Source: Luteitalea sp. TBR-22 (GTDB lineage Bacteria; Acidobacteriota; Vicinamibacteria; Vicinamibacterales; Vicinamibacteraceae). Taken from it: DNA of 64,000 bases. The notes under the pieces are model-generated. The model ran no database searches and had not been told where the DNA came from. It was given only the letters and a program-made list of their open reading frames with translations. The translations under genes and the position numbers were made by a program. The stretch covers positions 3,184,501 through 3,248,500 of the forward strand of contig NZ_AP024452.1 in the NCBI RefSeq assembly GCF_016865485.1. Reading direction: 5' to 3'. Shown piece by piece: positions 39,972-49,457 of this stretch. Positions within the stretch are counted from its first letter, which is position 1. The number at the start of each line of letters is the position of its first letter.

Positions 39972-42770
39972 ATGGGTGGATGGAACGAGTTCCAGGGTCT
40001 GAACGCCGGGTACGTCCTCGAACTCTACGATCGCTACCGGCAGGACCCCACCGCCGTGGACGCGCAGACGCGCGCCTACTTCGAGCAGTGGACGCCCCCT
40101 GAACCTCCCTCGGCGGCCTCGACGGGCCAGGCCTCCACGGCCGACCTGCGCGCCGTCGTCGGGGCCGCGACGCTGGCCGAGTCGATTCGCCGCTACGGAC
40201 ACCTCGCGGCCCAGATCGACCCGCTGGGGTCGAGGCCGACCGGCGACCCGGCCCTGGATCCGCAGGCGCACGGCATCACCGAGGACGACCTGCGGCGCCT
40301 GCCGGCGGCCGTCGTGAGCGGGCCGCTGGCCGAGGGGCAACCCAACGCGGCGGCGGCCATGGACGCGCTCCGCCGCGCCTACTGCACGCGCACCGGCTAC
40401 GACTTCGCGCAGGTGTTCATCCCCGAGGAGCGCGAGTGGCTCCGGCTGGCGGTCGAGAGCGGACGCTTCCAGCCGCCGTCCTCACCGATCGACGCCGAGG
40501 CCCTGCTCGACCGCATCACCGAGGTGGAGACGTTCGAGCGGTTCCTGCACCGCACCTTCCCCGGCAAGACGCGCTTCTCGGTCGAGGGGCTCGACATGCT
40601 GATCCCCATCCTCGACATCGTCATCGACGGCGCCGAGGATGCAGGACTGCAGCACGTGCTCATCGGCATGGCCCATCGCGGCCGCCTCAACGTGCTCGCC
40701 CACGTCCTCGGCAAGCCCTACGAGCAGATCCTCGCCGAGTTCAAGGATCCGGCGACGACGCGCACCGGCTACCGCATCGATCTGGGCTGGACCGGCGACG
40801 TGAAGTACCACGCCGGCGCGCTCCGCAAGGTGGGCAGCGACCTGCACGTGTCGATGGCCCCCAACCCGAGTCACCTCGAGTTCGTCAACCCGGTGGTCGC
40901 CGGCATGGCGCGCGCGGCAGGCACCGATGCCGACAAGCCGGGGCGCCCGGTGTTCGACGCCGACCGCACGCTGCCGGTGCTCATTCACGGCGACGCGGCG
41001 TTCCCCGGCCAGGGCATCGTGGCCGAGACGCTCAACCTCGGTCGCCTCGACGGCTACACGGCCGGCGGCACGATCCACATCATCGCCAACAACCAGCTCG
41101 GGTTCACGGCGGTGCCGTCCGAGTCGTACTCGACCTCGTACGCCAGCGGCCTGGCGCGCGGCTTCAAGATTCCGATCGTCCACGTCAACGCCGACGACCC
41201 GATCGCCTGCATCGCGGCGGCGCGCATGGCCTGGGCGTACCGCGCCCGCTTCCAGCGCGACTTCCTGATCGATCTGGTCGGCTACCGTCGCTACGGGCAC
41301 AACGAGGGCGACGAGCCGGGCTTCACGCAACCGCTGATGTACCAGCGCATCGCCAATCACCCGACGGTGCGCGAGCAATGGGCGGCCTGGGTGGAGAAGG
41401 CCACGGGCAAGACGGGCCTGGCGCAACCGATGGTCGAGCGACGCATGGCGGCGCTGGAGCAGGTGTACGCGCAGCTCAAGCCCGAGGAAGCCATCGTCAA
41501 CCCGATTCCCGAGGCGCCGCCGGCCGGTGCTGCACGCCAGGTCAAGACGTCGGTGCCCCTCACCGACCTGCGGGCCATGAACGAGGCGCTGCTGACCCGC
41601 CCGGCGGGCTTCGAGGGTCACCGCAAGCTCGATCGCGGCCGCGAGCGCCGCAAGGCGATCTTCGACTCGCCCGACGAGCGGTCCATCGACTGGGCCACCG
41701 CCGAGGAACTCGCCTACGCCAGCATCCTCGCCGACGGCATCCCGATCCGGCTCACCGGCGAAGACGTCCAGCGCGGCACGTTCAGCCATCGCCACGCGGC
41801 GTTCCGCGACGTGCAGACCGGCGCCATCGACATCCCGCTGCAACGTCTGCCGCAGGCACGCGCGAGCTTCGAGATCCACAACAGCCCGCTCAGCGAGAAC
41901 GCCACGATCGGCTTCGAGTACGGGTACAACGTGCAGGCGCCCGATCGGATGGTGATCTGGGAGGCGCAATACGGCGACTTCATCAACGGCGCGCAGGTGA
42001 TGCTCGATCAGTTCGTGACGTCGGCGCGCGCCAAGTGGGGGCAGACGCCGTCGCTGGTGCTGCTGCTGCCGCACGGCTACGAAGGCCAGGGCCCCGAGCA
42101 CTCGAGCGCCCGTCCCGAGCGGTTCCTCGGCGCGGCGGCCGACATCAACCTGCGCATGGCCAACTGCACGACGGCCGCGCAGTACTTCCACCTGTTGCGC
42201 CGGCAGGCGCTGCTGCTCACCACCGACCCGCTCCCCCTCATCGTGCTGACGCCGAAGAGCCTGTTGCGCCACCCGCTGGTGGCCTCGACGCCGCGTGAGT
42301 TCGAGGACGGGGCCTGGCGGCCGGTCATCGACGACGTCGAGGCGCAGGCGCGGGCGCGCGAGGTGACGCGCGTCGTGTTCTGCAGCGGCAAGGTCTACGT
42401 CGATCTCGTGTCGGCCGAGCAGCGCCAGTCCGATCGCACCACGGCGATCTGCCGCATCGAGCAGCTCTACCCGTTCCCGAGCGAGGACGTCGCCGCGGTG
42501 CTCGACCGCTACCCCAACGCCGCCGACGTCGTGTGGCTGCAGGAAGAGCCGCTGAACATGGGGGCCTGGGACTTCTTCCGCCCCTGTTTCGAGGAACTGC
42601 TCGACGACCGTCGTTTCCTGCGGTACGTCGGGCGCCCGCGCAGCGCCAGCCCCTCGGAGGGCTCGCTGGCGTGGCACATGATCAACCAGAAGATGCTGGT
42701 GGCCGAGGCGTACGCCCCCACCGCTCCCGCGCCGCGCGCCTCGCGCGGCCGCGTCAAGGCAAAGGCGTAG
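39972..42770 (+). CDS. sucA: 2-oxoglutarate dehydrogenase E1 component
   Basis: A 932-residue thiamine-diphosphate enzyme of the TCA cycle; it decarboxylates 2-oxoglutarate and passes the succinyl group to the E2 lipoyl arm (sucB, next gene). The N-terminal targeting-type segment (GLNAGYVLELYDRYRQDP) is that of E1o. Active-site motifs are IGMAHRGRLNVLAHVLGKP, the ThDP-binding GDAAFPGQGIVAETLNLGRL with IANNQLGFT, and the transketolase-like half with RGTFSHRHA and LLPHGYEGQGPEHSSARPER. Length is normal for the family. Ten bases separate it from sucB; no lpd or sucCD is in the window. Confidence 0.95.
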   Translation: MGGWNEFQGLNAGYVLELYDRYRQDPTAVDAQTRAYFEQWTPPEPPSAASTGQASTADLRAVVGAATLAESIRRYGHLAAQIDPLGSRPTGDPALDPQAHGITEDDLRRLPAAVVSGPLAEGQPNAAAAMDALRRAYCTRTGYDFAQVFIPEEREWLRLAVESGRFQPPSSPIDAEALLDRITEVETFERFLHRTFPGKTRFSVEGLDMLIPILDIVIDGAEDAGLQHVLIGMAHRGRLNVLAHVLGKPYEQILAEFKDPATTRTGYRIDLGWTGDVKYHAGALRKVGSDLHVSMAPNPSHLEFVNPVVAGMARAAGTDADKPGRPVFDADRTLPVLIHGDAAFPGQGIVAETLNLGRLDGYTAGGTIHIIANNQLGFTAVPSESYSTSYASGLARGFKIPIVHVNADDPIACIAAARMAWAYRARFQRDFLIDLVGYRRYGHNEGDEPGFTQPLMYQRIANHPTVREQWAAWVEKATGKTGLAQPMVERRMAALEQVYAQLKPEEAIVNPIPEAPPAGAARQVKTSVPLTDLRAMNEALLTRPAGFEGHRKLDRGRERRKAIFDSPDERSIDWATAEELAYASILADGIPIRLTGEDVQRGTFSHRHAAFRDVQTGAIDIPLQRLPQARASFEIHNSPLSENATIGFEYGYNVQAPDRMVIWEAQYGDFINGAQVMLDQFVTSARAKWGQTPSLVLLLPHGYEGQGPEHSSARPERFLGAAADINLRMANCTTAAQYFHLLRRQALLLTTDPLPLIVLTPKSLLRHPLVASTPREFEDGAWRPVIDDVEAQARAREVTRVVFCSGKVYVDLVSAEQRQSDRTTAICRIEQLYPFPSEDVAAVLDRYPNAADVVWLQEEPLNMGAWDFFRPCFEELLDDRRFLRYVGRPRSASPSEGSLAWHMINQKMLVAEAYAPTAPAPRASRGRVKAKA

Positions 42771-42779
42771 AGAGCACAC

Positions 42780-44039
42780 ATGGCCGCACAGGTGGTGGTC
42801 CCGCAGCTCGGCGAGTCGGTGGTCGAGGCGCGCGTCGCGCGCTGGCTGAAGAAGGAAGGCGAGGCCGTCGCCGTCGGTGACGCGCTCGTCGAACTCGAGA
42901 CCGAGAAGATCGATCTCGAGGTGAATGCCGATCAGGCCGGAGTGCTGGCGAAGATCATCCGGCAGGAAGGCGAGGACGTGAAGGTCGGCGAGCCGTTGGC
43001 GGAGATCGAGGTCGGCGCCGCGGGTGCCAGCGCTGCCGCCGATGCCCCCGCGTCGGCCACCCCCGCGCCTCCCGAAGCCGTGACGCCCGCGGTGGCCGCA
43101 GCGCCGGCGGGCGCCGCCGATGGGCCGCGCGCCACGCCGGCCGCCCGCAAGGCGGCCGAGGTCCATCAGGTGGACATGGCGCAGGTGCAGGGCACCGGCG
43201 ACGCCGGCCGCGTGATGCGCCGCGACGTGCAGGCCGCCGCCGGCCAGGCCCAGGCGCCGGCCGCCGCGACGCCGCCCCCGGCCGCAAAGCCGGCCCCCGC
43301 GCCGGTGGCGCCCCCGCGCCCCGCGATCGTGCCGGGCAGCCGCACCGAGGAGCGGGTGCGGATGTCCAAGCGCCGGCTGACGATTGCCCGCAACCTCGTC
43401 GAGGCGCAGCGCACGGCGGCCATGCTCACCACCTTCAACGAGGTGGACATGACCGAGCTGATGGCCCTGCGCGAGCGCCGCAAGGAGCAGTTCGCCAAGC
43501 GGCACGGCGTCGGGATCGGCATCGCCTCGTTCTTCGTCAAGGCCGCCGTCGCCGCCCTGAAGGCCTTCCCCCGCCTCAACGCCGAGATTCAGGGCGAGGA
43601 GATGGTGCTCAAGCACTACTACGACGTCGGCATCGCCGTCGGCGCCGAGCAGGGGCTGGTGGTCCCCGTGATCCGGTCGGCCGAGCAGCTGTCGTTCGCG
43701 GGCATCGAGCTGGCCATCCGCGATTTCGCCGCGCGCGCCAAGAACAACACGCTGACGCTCGAGGACCTGAAGGGCGGCTCCTTCACGATCACCAACGGCG
43801 GCGTCTTCGGCTCACTGCTCAGCACGCCGATCCTGAACCCGCCGCAGGTCGGCATCCTCGGGTTGCACAAGATCGAGGACCGTCCGGTCGCCATCAAGGG
43901 CCAGGTGGTCGTGCGACCGATGATGTATCTGGCCCTGTCCTACGACCACCGGATCGTGGACGGGCTCGAAGCGGTGCAGTTCCTGGTGAAGATCAAGGAA
44001 TACATCGAGGATCCGGGGCACCTGTTGCTGGAATCCTGA
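42780..44039 (+). CDS. sucB: Dihydrolipoyllysine succinyltransferase (2-oxoglutarate dehydrogenase E2)
   Basis: A 419-residue E2 subunit. The N-terminal lipoyl domain carries the lipoylated Lys43 in ETEKIDLEV. An Ala/Pro-rich linker follows, then a peripheral subunit-binding domain ([22 protein letters not shown]), another Ala/Pro linker and the acyltransferase core with [12 protein letters not shown] and the catalytic YDHRIVDG near the C-terminus. It forms the core of the complex and transfers succinyl to CoA. It lies in an operon with sucA. Confidence 0.95.
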   Translation: MAAQVVVPQLGESVVEARVARWLKKEGEAVAVGDALVELETEKIDLEVNADQAGVLAKIIRQEGEDVKVGEPLAEIEVGAAGASAAADAPASATPAPPEAVTPAVAAAPAGAADGPRATPAARKAAEVHQVDMAQVQGTGDAGRVMRRDVQAAAGQAQAPAAATPPPAAKPAPAPVAPPRPAIVPGSRTEERVRMSKRRLTIARNLVEAQRTAAMLTTFNEVDMTELMALRERRKEQFAKRHGVGIGIASFFVKAAVAALKAFPRLNAEIQGEEMVLKHYYDVGIAVGAEQGLVVPVIRSAEQLSFAGIELAIRDFAARAKNNTLTLEDLKGGSFTITNGGVFGSLLSTPILNPPQVGILGLHKIEDRPVAIKGQVVVRPMMYLALSYDHRIVDGLEAVQFLVKIKEYIEDPGHLLLES

Positions 44040-44107
44040 CGGCCTTCGTCGGTCGGCCTACGGCCTTCGGCCTCTGGCCCTTGACGTTCCGGCATTCGGC
44101 ATTCCCG
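44040..44107 (+). repeat. Word repeats after sucB
   Basis: GGCCTTCG, GGTCGGCC, TACGGCCTTCGGCC followed by CCGGCATTCGGCATTCCC and GGCATTCTCGGC. The GGCATTCC words recur at 56734-56763 beside ahcY. Confidence 0.55.
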
Positions 44108-44182
44108 GCATTCTCGGCAGTACCCGCGGCGGTTGGTGGCCGCACCGGCGACCACCGACCGCCCCTTCGAATGGGGCGTCCT

Positions 44183-44659
44183 ATGAATATGCCGCCGACA
44201 CGACCGTTCATCGCCACGGTCCTGCTGCTGGGAGTTGGCATCGGCTCCTCCCCCGTCCACGCCCAGCAGCCGGCGGCTCGCCAGGCCGCCGACCTCGAGC
44301 GCATTCGGCGCACGTTCGCCACCCAGCCCACCGAGTCGAAGTTCATCGGCCCGGTCCGCGCCGACTACTCGGTGCGCGTCGAGGAAGCCCCGGAGGACCT
44401 CGATTACCACTTCGGCTGGATCTACGACCAGACCACCGCGACGCCCGGTTACGTCCGCCCCTGGTATCCCATCTACCACTACCAGATGCAGTCGCTGACC
44501 ATCCCCACCGAGCATCGCGCGCAGCTCTACCCGGCCGGCGTGCCGGTGAGCGGCGCCACGGTCGGCGCCATCAAGAACGCCTTCAGGAAGCGCAAGGAGC
44601 GGAAGGCGAAGGAAGAGGTCGCCGCCGAGGTCGCGGCGATCAAGAAGTCCGGACAGTAG
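44183..44659 (+). CDS. Exported protein of unknown function
   Basis: 158 residues. It has a signal peptide (MNMPPTRPFIATVLLLGVGI... cut after VHAQ). The mature part has an aromatic-rich middle (LDYHFGWIYDQ, YVRPWYPIYHYQMQSL) and a very basic helical C-terminus (FRKRKERKAKEE). An ATG at 44189 is an equally possible start. It ends three bases before the end of the convergent esterase gene. No family recognised. Confidence 0.6.
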   Translation: MNMPPTRPFIATVLLLGVGIGSSPVHAQQPAARQAADLERIRRTFATQPTESKFIGPVRADYSVRVEEAPEDLDYHFGWIYDQTTATPGYVRPWYPIYHYQMQSLTIPTEHRAQLYPAGVPVSGATVGAIKNAFRKRKERKAKEEVAAEVAAIKKSGQ

Positions 44660-44662
44660 CCG

Positions 44663-45499
44663 TCATCCGACCGGGAACAGGAACTCGAGCAGCGGCCCCA
44701 CGCGCTCGGCCCACGCCGACTCGGAGTGCGGGGCGTCCGGCGCCTCGAGATAGTGCAGGTCGGTCCCGACCCGCCAGCCCTTGGCCACCAGCACGCCCTT
44801 GAGCGCGCGTGCGTTGCGCACCGTGTCGCGTCCCTCGGCGGTCCCGACGTCGAGCCAGATACGCCACGGCAGGCGACCCGGCAGGCCCTCCACGCGGGTC
44901 AGCACGGCGCGGCGGTCCCACCAGATCGACGGCGACATCACCGCCAGGGCGCCGAACGTCGTCGGGTGCTCGAGCCCGATGTGCAGCGTCACCAGCCCTC
45001 CCAGCGACGAGCCGCCCAGCGCCGTGTGCGCGGCGTCGGTGCGGGTCCTGAACGCCCCATCCACCCACGGCTTCAGTTCGTCGACAAGGAAGCGGGCGTA
45101 CGCGCCGGCCTGCCCGCCGGCATGGCGGTGGACGTCGCGGGTCGGCGCGAACTCGTCGGCCCGCTGCGCCCCGGCGTGGTTGATGGCGACGATGATGAGC
45201 GGCGCGACGCGGCCTTGGTGGACGAGGCGCTCGGCGGTCTCGTCCACCCCCCATTCGGTGCCGGCAAACGACGTGCTGGTGTCGAAGAGGTTCTGCCCGT
45301 CGTGCAGGTACAACACCGGGAAGCGGCGAGCCTCATCGTGGTCGTATCCGGGAGGCAACCACACGAGGACGTCGCGGTCGTTGCCGAGGGCGTCGGAGTG
45401 GAATCCCTCGAGCAGCCGGACGTCGCCGGTGAGGCTCCGCCCGTCACGCGGCGCGTGCACGCACTTGATGGGGCCTGCAGGCACGGCTACGCGCGACAC
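44663..45499 (-). CDS. Alpha/beta-hydrolase esterase (esterase D/enterochelin-esterase-like)
   Basis: About 278 residues from the GTG at 45499. The frame is open to an ATG at 45634, but that would run through the TACACT -10 at 45539-45534. DVLVWLPPGYDH, FPVLYLHDGQNLFD and the nucleophile elbow GGSSLGGLV identify an esterase-D-fold hydrolase. A His near the C-terminus (APHSESAWAERV) completes the triad. Relatives hydrolyse S-formylglutathione, siderophore or feruloyl esters. There is no signal peptide from this start, so it is probably cytoplasmic. It is divergent from bcp. Confidence 0.8.
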   Translation of the reverse strand: MSRVAVPAGPIKCVHAPRDGRSLTGDVRLLEGFHSDALGNDRDVLVWLPPGYDHDEARRFPVLYLHDGQNLFDTSTSFAGTEWGVDETAERLVHQGRVAPLIIVAINHAGAQRADEFAPTRDVHRHAGGQAGAYARFLVDELKPWVDGAFRTRTDAAHTALGGSSLGGLVTLHIGLEHPTTFGALAVMSPSIWWDRRAVLTRVEGLPGRLPWRIWLDVGTAEGRDTVRNARALKGVLVAKGWRVGTDLHYLEAPDAPHSESAWAERVGPLLEFLFPVG

Positions 45500-45622
45500 C
45501 GGGACGGATGGACCGGACGGGACATCTATCCCTAGTGTACTGGACGAGCCGGACACGCTCCTCCCGAGCTCCCCGCCCCGGCAGGGGCGCCCGGCGCGAT
45601 TGGGCCGGCGGGCCCGACCGTT

Positions 45623-45628
45623 GATAAT
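45623..45628 (+). promoter_or_regulatory. -10 element of bcp
   Basis: GATAAT in TTGATAATG, 22 bases before the ATG at 45651. It overlaps an in-frame ATG at 45627, which argues for the downstream start. Confidence 0.45.
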
Positions 45629-45650
45629 GACCACGAGGACTCATCCGCAC

Positions 45651-46127
45651 ATGGCACTGATCGACCCCGGCATGAAGGCTCCCGCATTCGCGCTCCCCGA
45701 CCAGGACGGCACCATCCACAGGCTGGCCGATCACAAGGGCCACCCGGTGGTCCTGTTCTTCTACCCGAAGGACGACACCTCGGGCTGCACGAAGGAAGCG
45801 TGCGGGTTCCAGGAGGCGCTGCCCGACTTCACGAAGGTGAAGGCCCGGGTCTTCGGCATCAGCATCCTCGACACGAAGAGCAAGGCGAAGTTCGCCAGCA
45901 AGTACGGCCTCACGTTCCCGCTGCTCGCCGACGAGGACCACGCGGTATGCGAGCAGTACGGGGTGTGGCAGGAGAAGAGCATGTACGGGCGCAAGTACAT
46001 GGGGATCGCGCGCGTCAGCTACCTCATCGACGGCGCCGGCACGGTCGTGCGGCGCTGGGATGGCGTCAAGGTCGAGGAGCATGCCGCCGAAGTGCTCGAG
46101 GCCGTGCAGGCGCTGGGGGCCAAGTGA
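45651..46127 (+). CDS. bcp: Peroxiredoxin, Bcp/PrxQ type (thioredoxin-dependent thiol peroxidase)
   Basis: 158 residues, standard for Bcp. It reduces hydroperoxides through a peroxidatic Cys46 and resolving Cys51 (DTSGCTKEACGF), the CxxxxC spacing of atypical two-cysteine BCP enzymes, and is recharged by thioredoxin. DQDGTIHRLADHKG and VVLFFYPKDDT are typical. Its stop overlaps the GTG of the next gene (GTGA), so the ChaN-like protein is co-translated. Confidence 0.93.
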   Translation: MALIDPGMKAPAFALPDQDGTIHRLADHKGHPVVLFFYPKDDTSGCTKEACGFQEALPDFTKVKARVFGISILDTKSKAKFASKYGLTFPLLADEDHAVCEQYGVWQEKSMYGRKYMGIARVSYLIDGAGTVVRRWDGVKVEEHAAEVLEAVQALGAK

Positions 46128-47338
46128 GCGGCCGACGCCTGTCGCGCCTGCTCGCGGCGCTCCTGTCACTGGCGCCGCTGCCCGCGCTCGCGCAGCGGGA
46201 GCCCTTCAACCTCGAGCTCGGCGATCCCGGGCGCCGCACGAAGACCATCGCGCTCGTGGTCGACCAGATACACGACACCCGCAGGGGCGTCGACATCTCG
46301 CCCGACGAGGTCGCGGCGTCGCTGGCCGACGCCGCCATCGTGCTCGTCGGCGAGTCGCACACGTCCATCGAGTCGCATCGCGTGCAGGCCCAGGTGATCG
46401 CGGCGCTGCAGCGTGCCGGGCGACGGGTGACCATCGGCCTCGAGATGTTCCCGGCCGAGGCGCCGACGGCGCCGTTCGACCGCTGGCTGCGCGGCGGCAT
46501 CGACGAGCCGACGCTGCTGCGCGAGTCGGGCTGGTACGACTACTGGGGCTATCCCTGGGGCTACTACCGCGACGTGTTCCTGTTGGCCAGGCAGTACCGG
46601 CTGCCAATCCGCGGCGTCAACGCGCCCCGGGCCATCGTGTCGCAGGTCGGTCGCCGTGGCCTGGCGGGCATCGGCGGGATGGAGCGCGGACAGTTGGCGC
46701 CGACGATCGACACGACCAACGAGGAGCACAAGCAACTGTTTGTCGCCTACGTCGGCGGCGGCAGCGACACGCACGGCGCCGGGATGCCGGCCGACGTGCT
46801 GCAGAAGATGGTCGAGGCCCAGAGCACCTGGGACGCCACCATGGGGTTCCACGCCGCCCAGTTGGTCAAGGACAACCCCGACCCCAAGGCCATCGTCGTC
46901 GTGCTCGTCGGCAGCGGCCACGTGGCGTACAACCTCGGCATCGCCCGGCAGGCGAAGGCCTACACCGACAAGCGCGTCGCGACGGTGATGCCGATTGCCA
47001 CCGCCCCCGACAAGCCCGAGACGATCCGCGCGTCGGTGGCCGACATCGTGTGGGGCGTGCCGACCGAGACCTATCCGCTCTTCCCGACGTTCGGCGTCTC
47101 GTTCCGCAGCAGCGGCGAACAGCCGAACACGGTGCTGATGGTGTCGCCAGGCTCGACGGCCGCCGCGATGGGCATCAAGGCGGGCGACGTGCTGATGGCG
47201 CTCGACGACCAGCCGATCAGGCGCGACGTCGAGGTGCGGGCCTTCATCGACCGCAAGCAGTGGGGCGACGCCGTCACGGCGAAGGTGACGCGCGGCACCG
47301 AGACGCTGACGCTCACGGGCCGGCTCCGGCGGCAGTAG
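46124..47338 (+). CDS. ChaN-type (haem-binding/DUF399) exported protein with C-terminal PDZ domain
   Basis: 404 residues from a GTG start, with a signal peptide (SRLLAALLSLAPLPALAQ). Residues about 60-300 are the ChaN/DUF399 domain: AAIVLVGESHTSIESH, TIGLEMFP, GYPWGYYRDVFLLARQ, LPIRGVNAPR and VVLVGSGHVAYNLGI. ChaN of Campylobacter binds haem as a dimer, and the family is linked to iron uptake. The C-terminal about 80 residues (VSPGSTAAAMGIKAGDVLMA, followed by LDDQPI) form a PDZ domain. Pairing with a peroxiredoxin suggests haem or oxidative-stress handling in the periplasm; that is inference. Confidence 0.8.
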   Translation: MSGRRLSRLLAALLSLAPLPALAQREPFNLELGDPGRRTKTIALVVDQIHDTRRGVDISPDEVAASLADAAIVLVGESHTSIESHRVQAQVIAALQRAGRRVTIGLEMFPAEAPTAPFDRWLRGGIDEPTLLRESGWYDYWGYPWGYYRDVFLLARQYRLPIRGVNAPRAIVSQVGRRGLAGIGGMERGQLAPTIDTTNEEHKQLFVAYVGGGSDTHGAGMPADVLQKMVEAQSTWDATMGFHAAQLVKDNPDPKAIVVVLVGSGHVAYNLGIARQAKAYTDKRVATVMPIATAPDKPETIRASVADIVWGVPTETYPLFPTFGVSFRSSGEQPNTVLMVSPGSTAAAMGIKAGDVLMALDDQPIRRDVEVRAFIDRKQWGDAVTAKVTRGTETLTLTGRLRRQ

Positions 47339-47348
47339 CCTACGGGTT

Positions 47349-47364
47349 CGAGCCCCAGGGCTCG
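47349..47364. terminator. Symmetric hairpin between convergent genes
   Basis: CGAGCCCCAGGGCTCG, a near-perfect palindrome in the 66-base gap between the ChaN-PDZ and CocE genes; no T-run on either side. Confidence 0.35.
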
Positions 47365-47404
47365 AGGCTCGGACGGCACATGCCGCCACTCCTGCACCCC
47401 GGCC

Positions 47405-49360
47405 TCACCTGGCGTCTTCGGCCATCACGGTGATCGAGGACGGGCGCGCGCCGGAGCGGTAGACACGCTGGGTGGCGGGGCGGAAGTCGGCCGGCGTGGC
47501 CTTCGGAATGTCCATGAACACCTGGGGATTCCGATCCACCAGCGGGAACCAGGAGCTCTGCACCTGCACCATGATTCGGTGGCCGCGCCTGAACGCGTGG
47601 TACACGTCGGGCAGGTCGTAGGTGATGGCGGTGGGCTCGCCCGGCACCATCGGCACGGGGGTCTCGAATCCCTTGCGGAACTTGGCGCGGAACGGCTCGC
47701 CGCGCACCAGTTGCTGGTACCCGCCCATCTTCACGGCGTCGCTGCGCGTCGGTGCGCCGGCCGGCCGCTCAGGTGTCGGGTAATCGTCCGGATACACGTC
47801 GATCACCTTGACCACGAAGTCGGCGTCGGTCCCCGACGTGGACACCTGCAGCGCCACCTGGATCGGCCCGGCCACCACCAGGTCCTCCTCGAGCGGCGGC
47901 GTCTGGTACACCAGCACGTCGGGCCGGCGGCTGGCGAAGCGCTGATCCTCGGTCATGTAGTCGAAGGTGAAGCCGCCGGCGACGTAGCCGACGTACGGCA
48001 CAGGCCGCGACGGGTCACTGACGTACTCGTCGTACTGCCCGCTTCCCTGTGGCCTGCGGTCGGTGAGACTCCCCCGCTCGCCCAGGTACAGGGTCTTCGG
48101 CGCGAGGCCCTTCGGCGGCCACGTGTCGAGCCGCCGGAACTCGTTGAGGCCCGTCAGGAACATCCACGCCTCGGGCAACTGCGCGGGCGCGTCCTTCAGG
48201 TGCGCCATGAAGAACGGGAACTCGATCTTCTCGCGATAGAACTCGCCGGTGCGGATCGCGAAGTCGAGGTTGCCGAGGGTCTGCCCGGGCCCCCGCGACC
48301 ACCCGCCATGTGACCACGGGCCCATCACGATGCTGTTGACGATGCCGGGGTTCCTCTGCTCGACGGCGCGGTAGATGTGGAACGGCCCGACGGGATCCTC
48401 GGCGTCGAACCAGCCGCCCACGTTCAGCACGGCGCACCTCACCTTGTCCATGAAGCGCCACAGCGAGCGCTGCTTCCAGAAGGCGTCGTAGGTGGTGTGG
48501 TCGACGATCTCCTGCCAGTAGTCGGCCTTGCCGCCGAACAACTCCGCGTTCATGCGGGCGAGCGGCACCGGCGTGCGCAGGAAGAAGTCGTACATGTCGG
48601 GCGTGCCGGGGTCGAAGGCGATCGACGGGCGCGGCGGCGCGGGGGTGTCGCCGCGTGGCGCGAAGCGCGAATAGAACCCGAAGTTGGCCCCCAGCATGAA
48701 CGCGCCGTTGTGGTACACGTCGTCGCCCATGTAGTAGTCGGCCGTCGGCGCCTGCGGCGAGGCCGCCTTGAGCGCCGGGTGCGAGTCGATGATGCTCGCA
48801 GCCACGTGGAACCCCGGCTGCGAGATGCCGATCATCCCGACGCGGCCGTTGTGGTTGGGCACGTGGGCGAGCAGCCACTCGATGGTGTCGTACGTGTCGG
48901 TGCGCTCGTCGACGTCCTTCGGCCCCGTCCCCGGGTTGAACGGACGCACCTGACGGAACTCGCCCTCCGACATGTACCGGCCGCGCGCGTCCTGCCGCAC
49001 GAAGATGAAGCCCTCCTTCTGGAGTGGCTCGGAACCCAGTTGCGTCGGGTACTTGTCCACGCCGTAGGGCGCGACGCTGTACGGCGTCCGCGTCAGCAGG
49101 AACGGGTAGGTGCGCGACGAGTCCTTGGGCACGTACACGGCGGTGAACAGGCGCACGCCGTCGCGCATCGGAACCAGGTATTCGTACTTGGTGTACGTGG
49201 CCCGCACCAGTTCCGCGCCGGTAAGGGCCTGTGCCCCCGAGGCCGGCGCGACGGGCGGCTGCGCGAGCATCGACGTGCCCGTCACCAGCAGTGCGCCGAG
49301 CACGTGACCCGCAGGTCCGAGGCGTGTGAACACTCGCAAGACGACCTCCATCCACATCAC
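47405..49360 (-). CDS. CocE/NonD-family exported hydrolase (peptidase S15-like)
   Basis: 651 residues from the first ATG (49360). A GGAGG five bases before a TTG (codon 7) suggests the true start may be LRVFTRLG. A signal peptide follows either way (ending TSMLAQP). YLVPMRDGVRLFTAVYVP, RQDARGRYMSEGEF and the nucleophile elbow GMIGISQPGF (Ser180) identify the alpha/beta-hydrolase domain of cocaine esterase and X-Pro dipeptidyl peptidases. The C-terminal jelly-roll (DADFVVKVIDVYPD, HRIMVQVQSSWFPL) is also present. Substrates vary from esters to acyl-peptides; none can be assigned. Confidence 0.88.
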   Translation of the reverse strand: MMWMEVVLRVFTRLGPAGHVLGALLVTGTSMLAQPPVAPASGAQALTGAELVRATYTKYEYLVPMRDGVRLFTAVYVPKDSSRTYPFLLTRTPYSVAPYGVDKYPTQLGSEPLQKEGFIFVRQDARGRYMSEGEFRQVRPFNPGTGPKDVDERTDTYDTIEWLLAHVPNHNGRVGMIGISQPGFHVAASIIDSHPALKAASPQAPTADYYMGDDVYHNGAFMLGANFGFYSRFAPRGDTPAPPRPSIAFDPGTPDMYDFFLRTPVPLARMNAELFGGKADYWQEIVDHTTYDAFWKQRSLWRFMDKVRCAVLNVGGWFDAEDPVGPFHIYRAVEQRNPGIVNSIVMGPWSHGGWSRGPGQTLGNLDFAIRTGEFYREKIEFPFFMAHLKDAPAQLPEAWMFLTGLNEFRRLDTWPPKGLAPKTLYLGERGSLTDRRPQGSGQYDEYVSDPSRPVPYVGYVAGGFTFDYMTEDQRFASRRPDVLVYQTPPLEEDLVVAGPIQVALQVSTSGTDADFVVKVIDVYPDDYPTPERPAGAPTRSDAVKMGGYQQLVRGEPFRAKFRKGFETPVPMVPGEPTAITYDLPDVYHAFRRGHRIMVQVQSSWFPLVDRNPQVFMDIPKATPADFRPATQRVYRSGARPSSITVMAEDAR

Positions 49361-49363
49361 TGA

Positions 49364-49382
49364 CCGTCGCCAAGGGCGACGG
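49364..49382. terminator. Hairpin between the EEP-hydrolase and CocE genes
   Basis: CCGTCGCC and GGCGACGG around a three-base loop, eight-base perfect stem. It follows the end of the upstream minus-strand operon and precedes the CocE start; no T-run. Confidence 0.35.
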
Positions 49383-49457
49383 CTACACCTGCGGCGACCG
49401 TAGGCGTCGGCCTTGACCGACGCGCGGATCAGTGAGCCATCACGGTTGAGCCGTCCC

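Noticed and set aside
45499-45634. Longer N-terminus for the esterase starting at 45634
   Set aside because: It would be translated from sequence upstream of the likely -10 (45539-45534), and the added residues are Arg/Gly/Pro-rich without similarity to the family.
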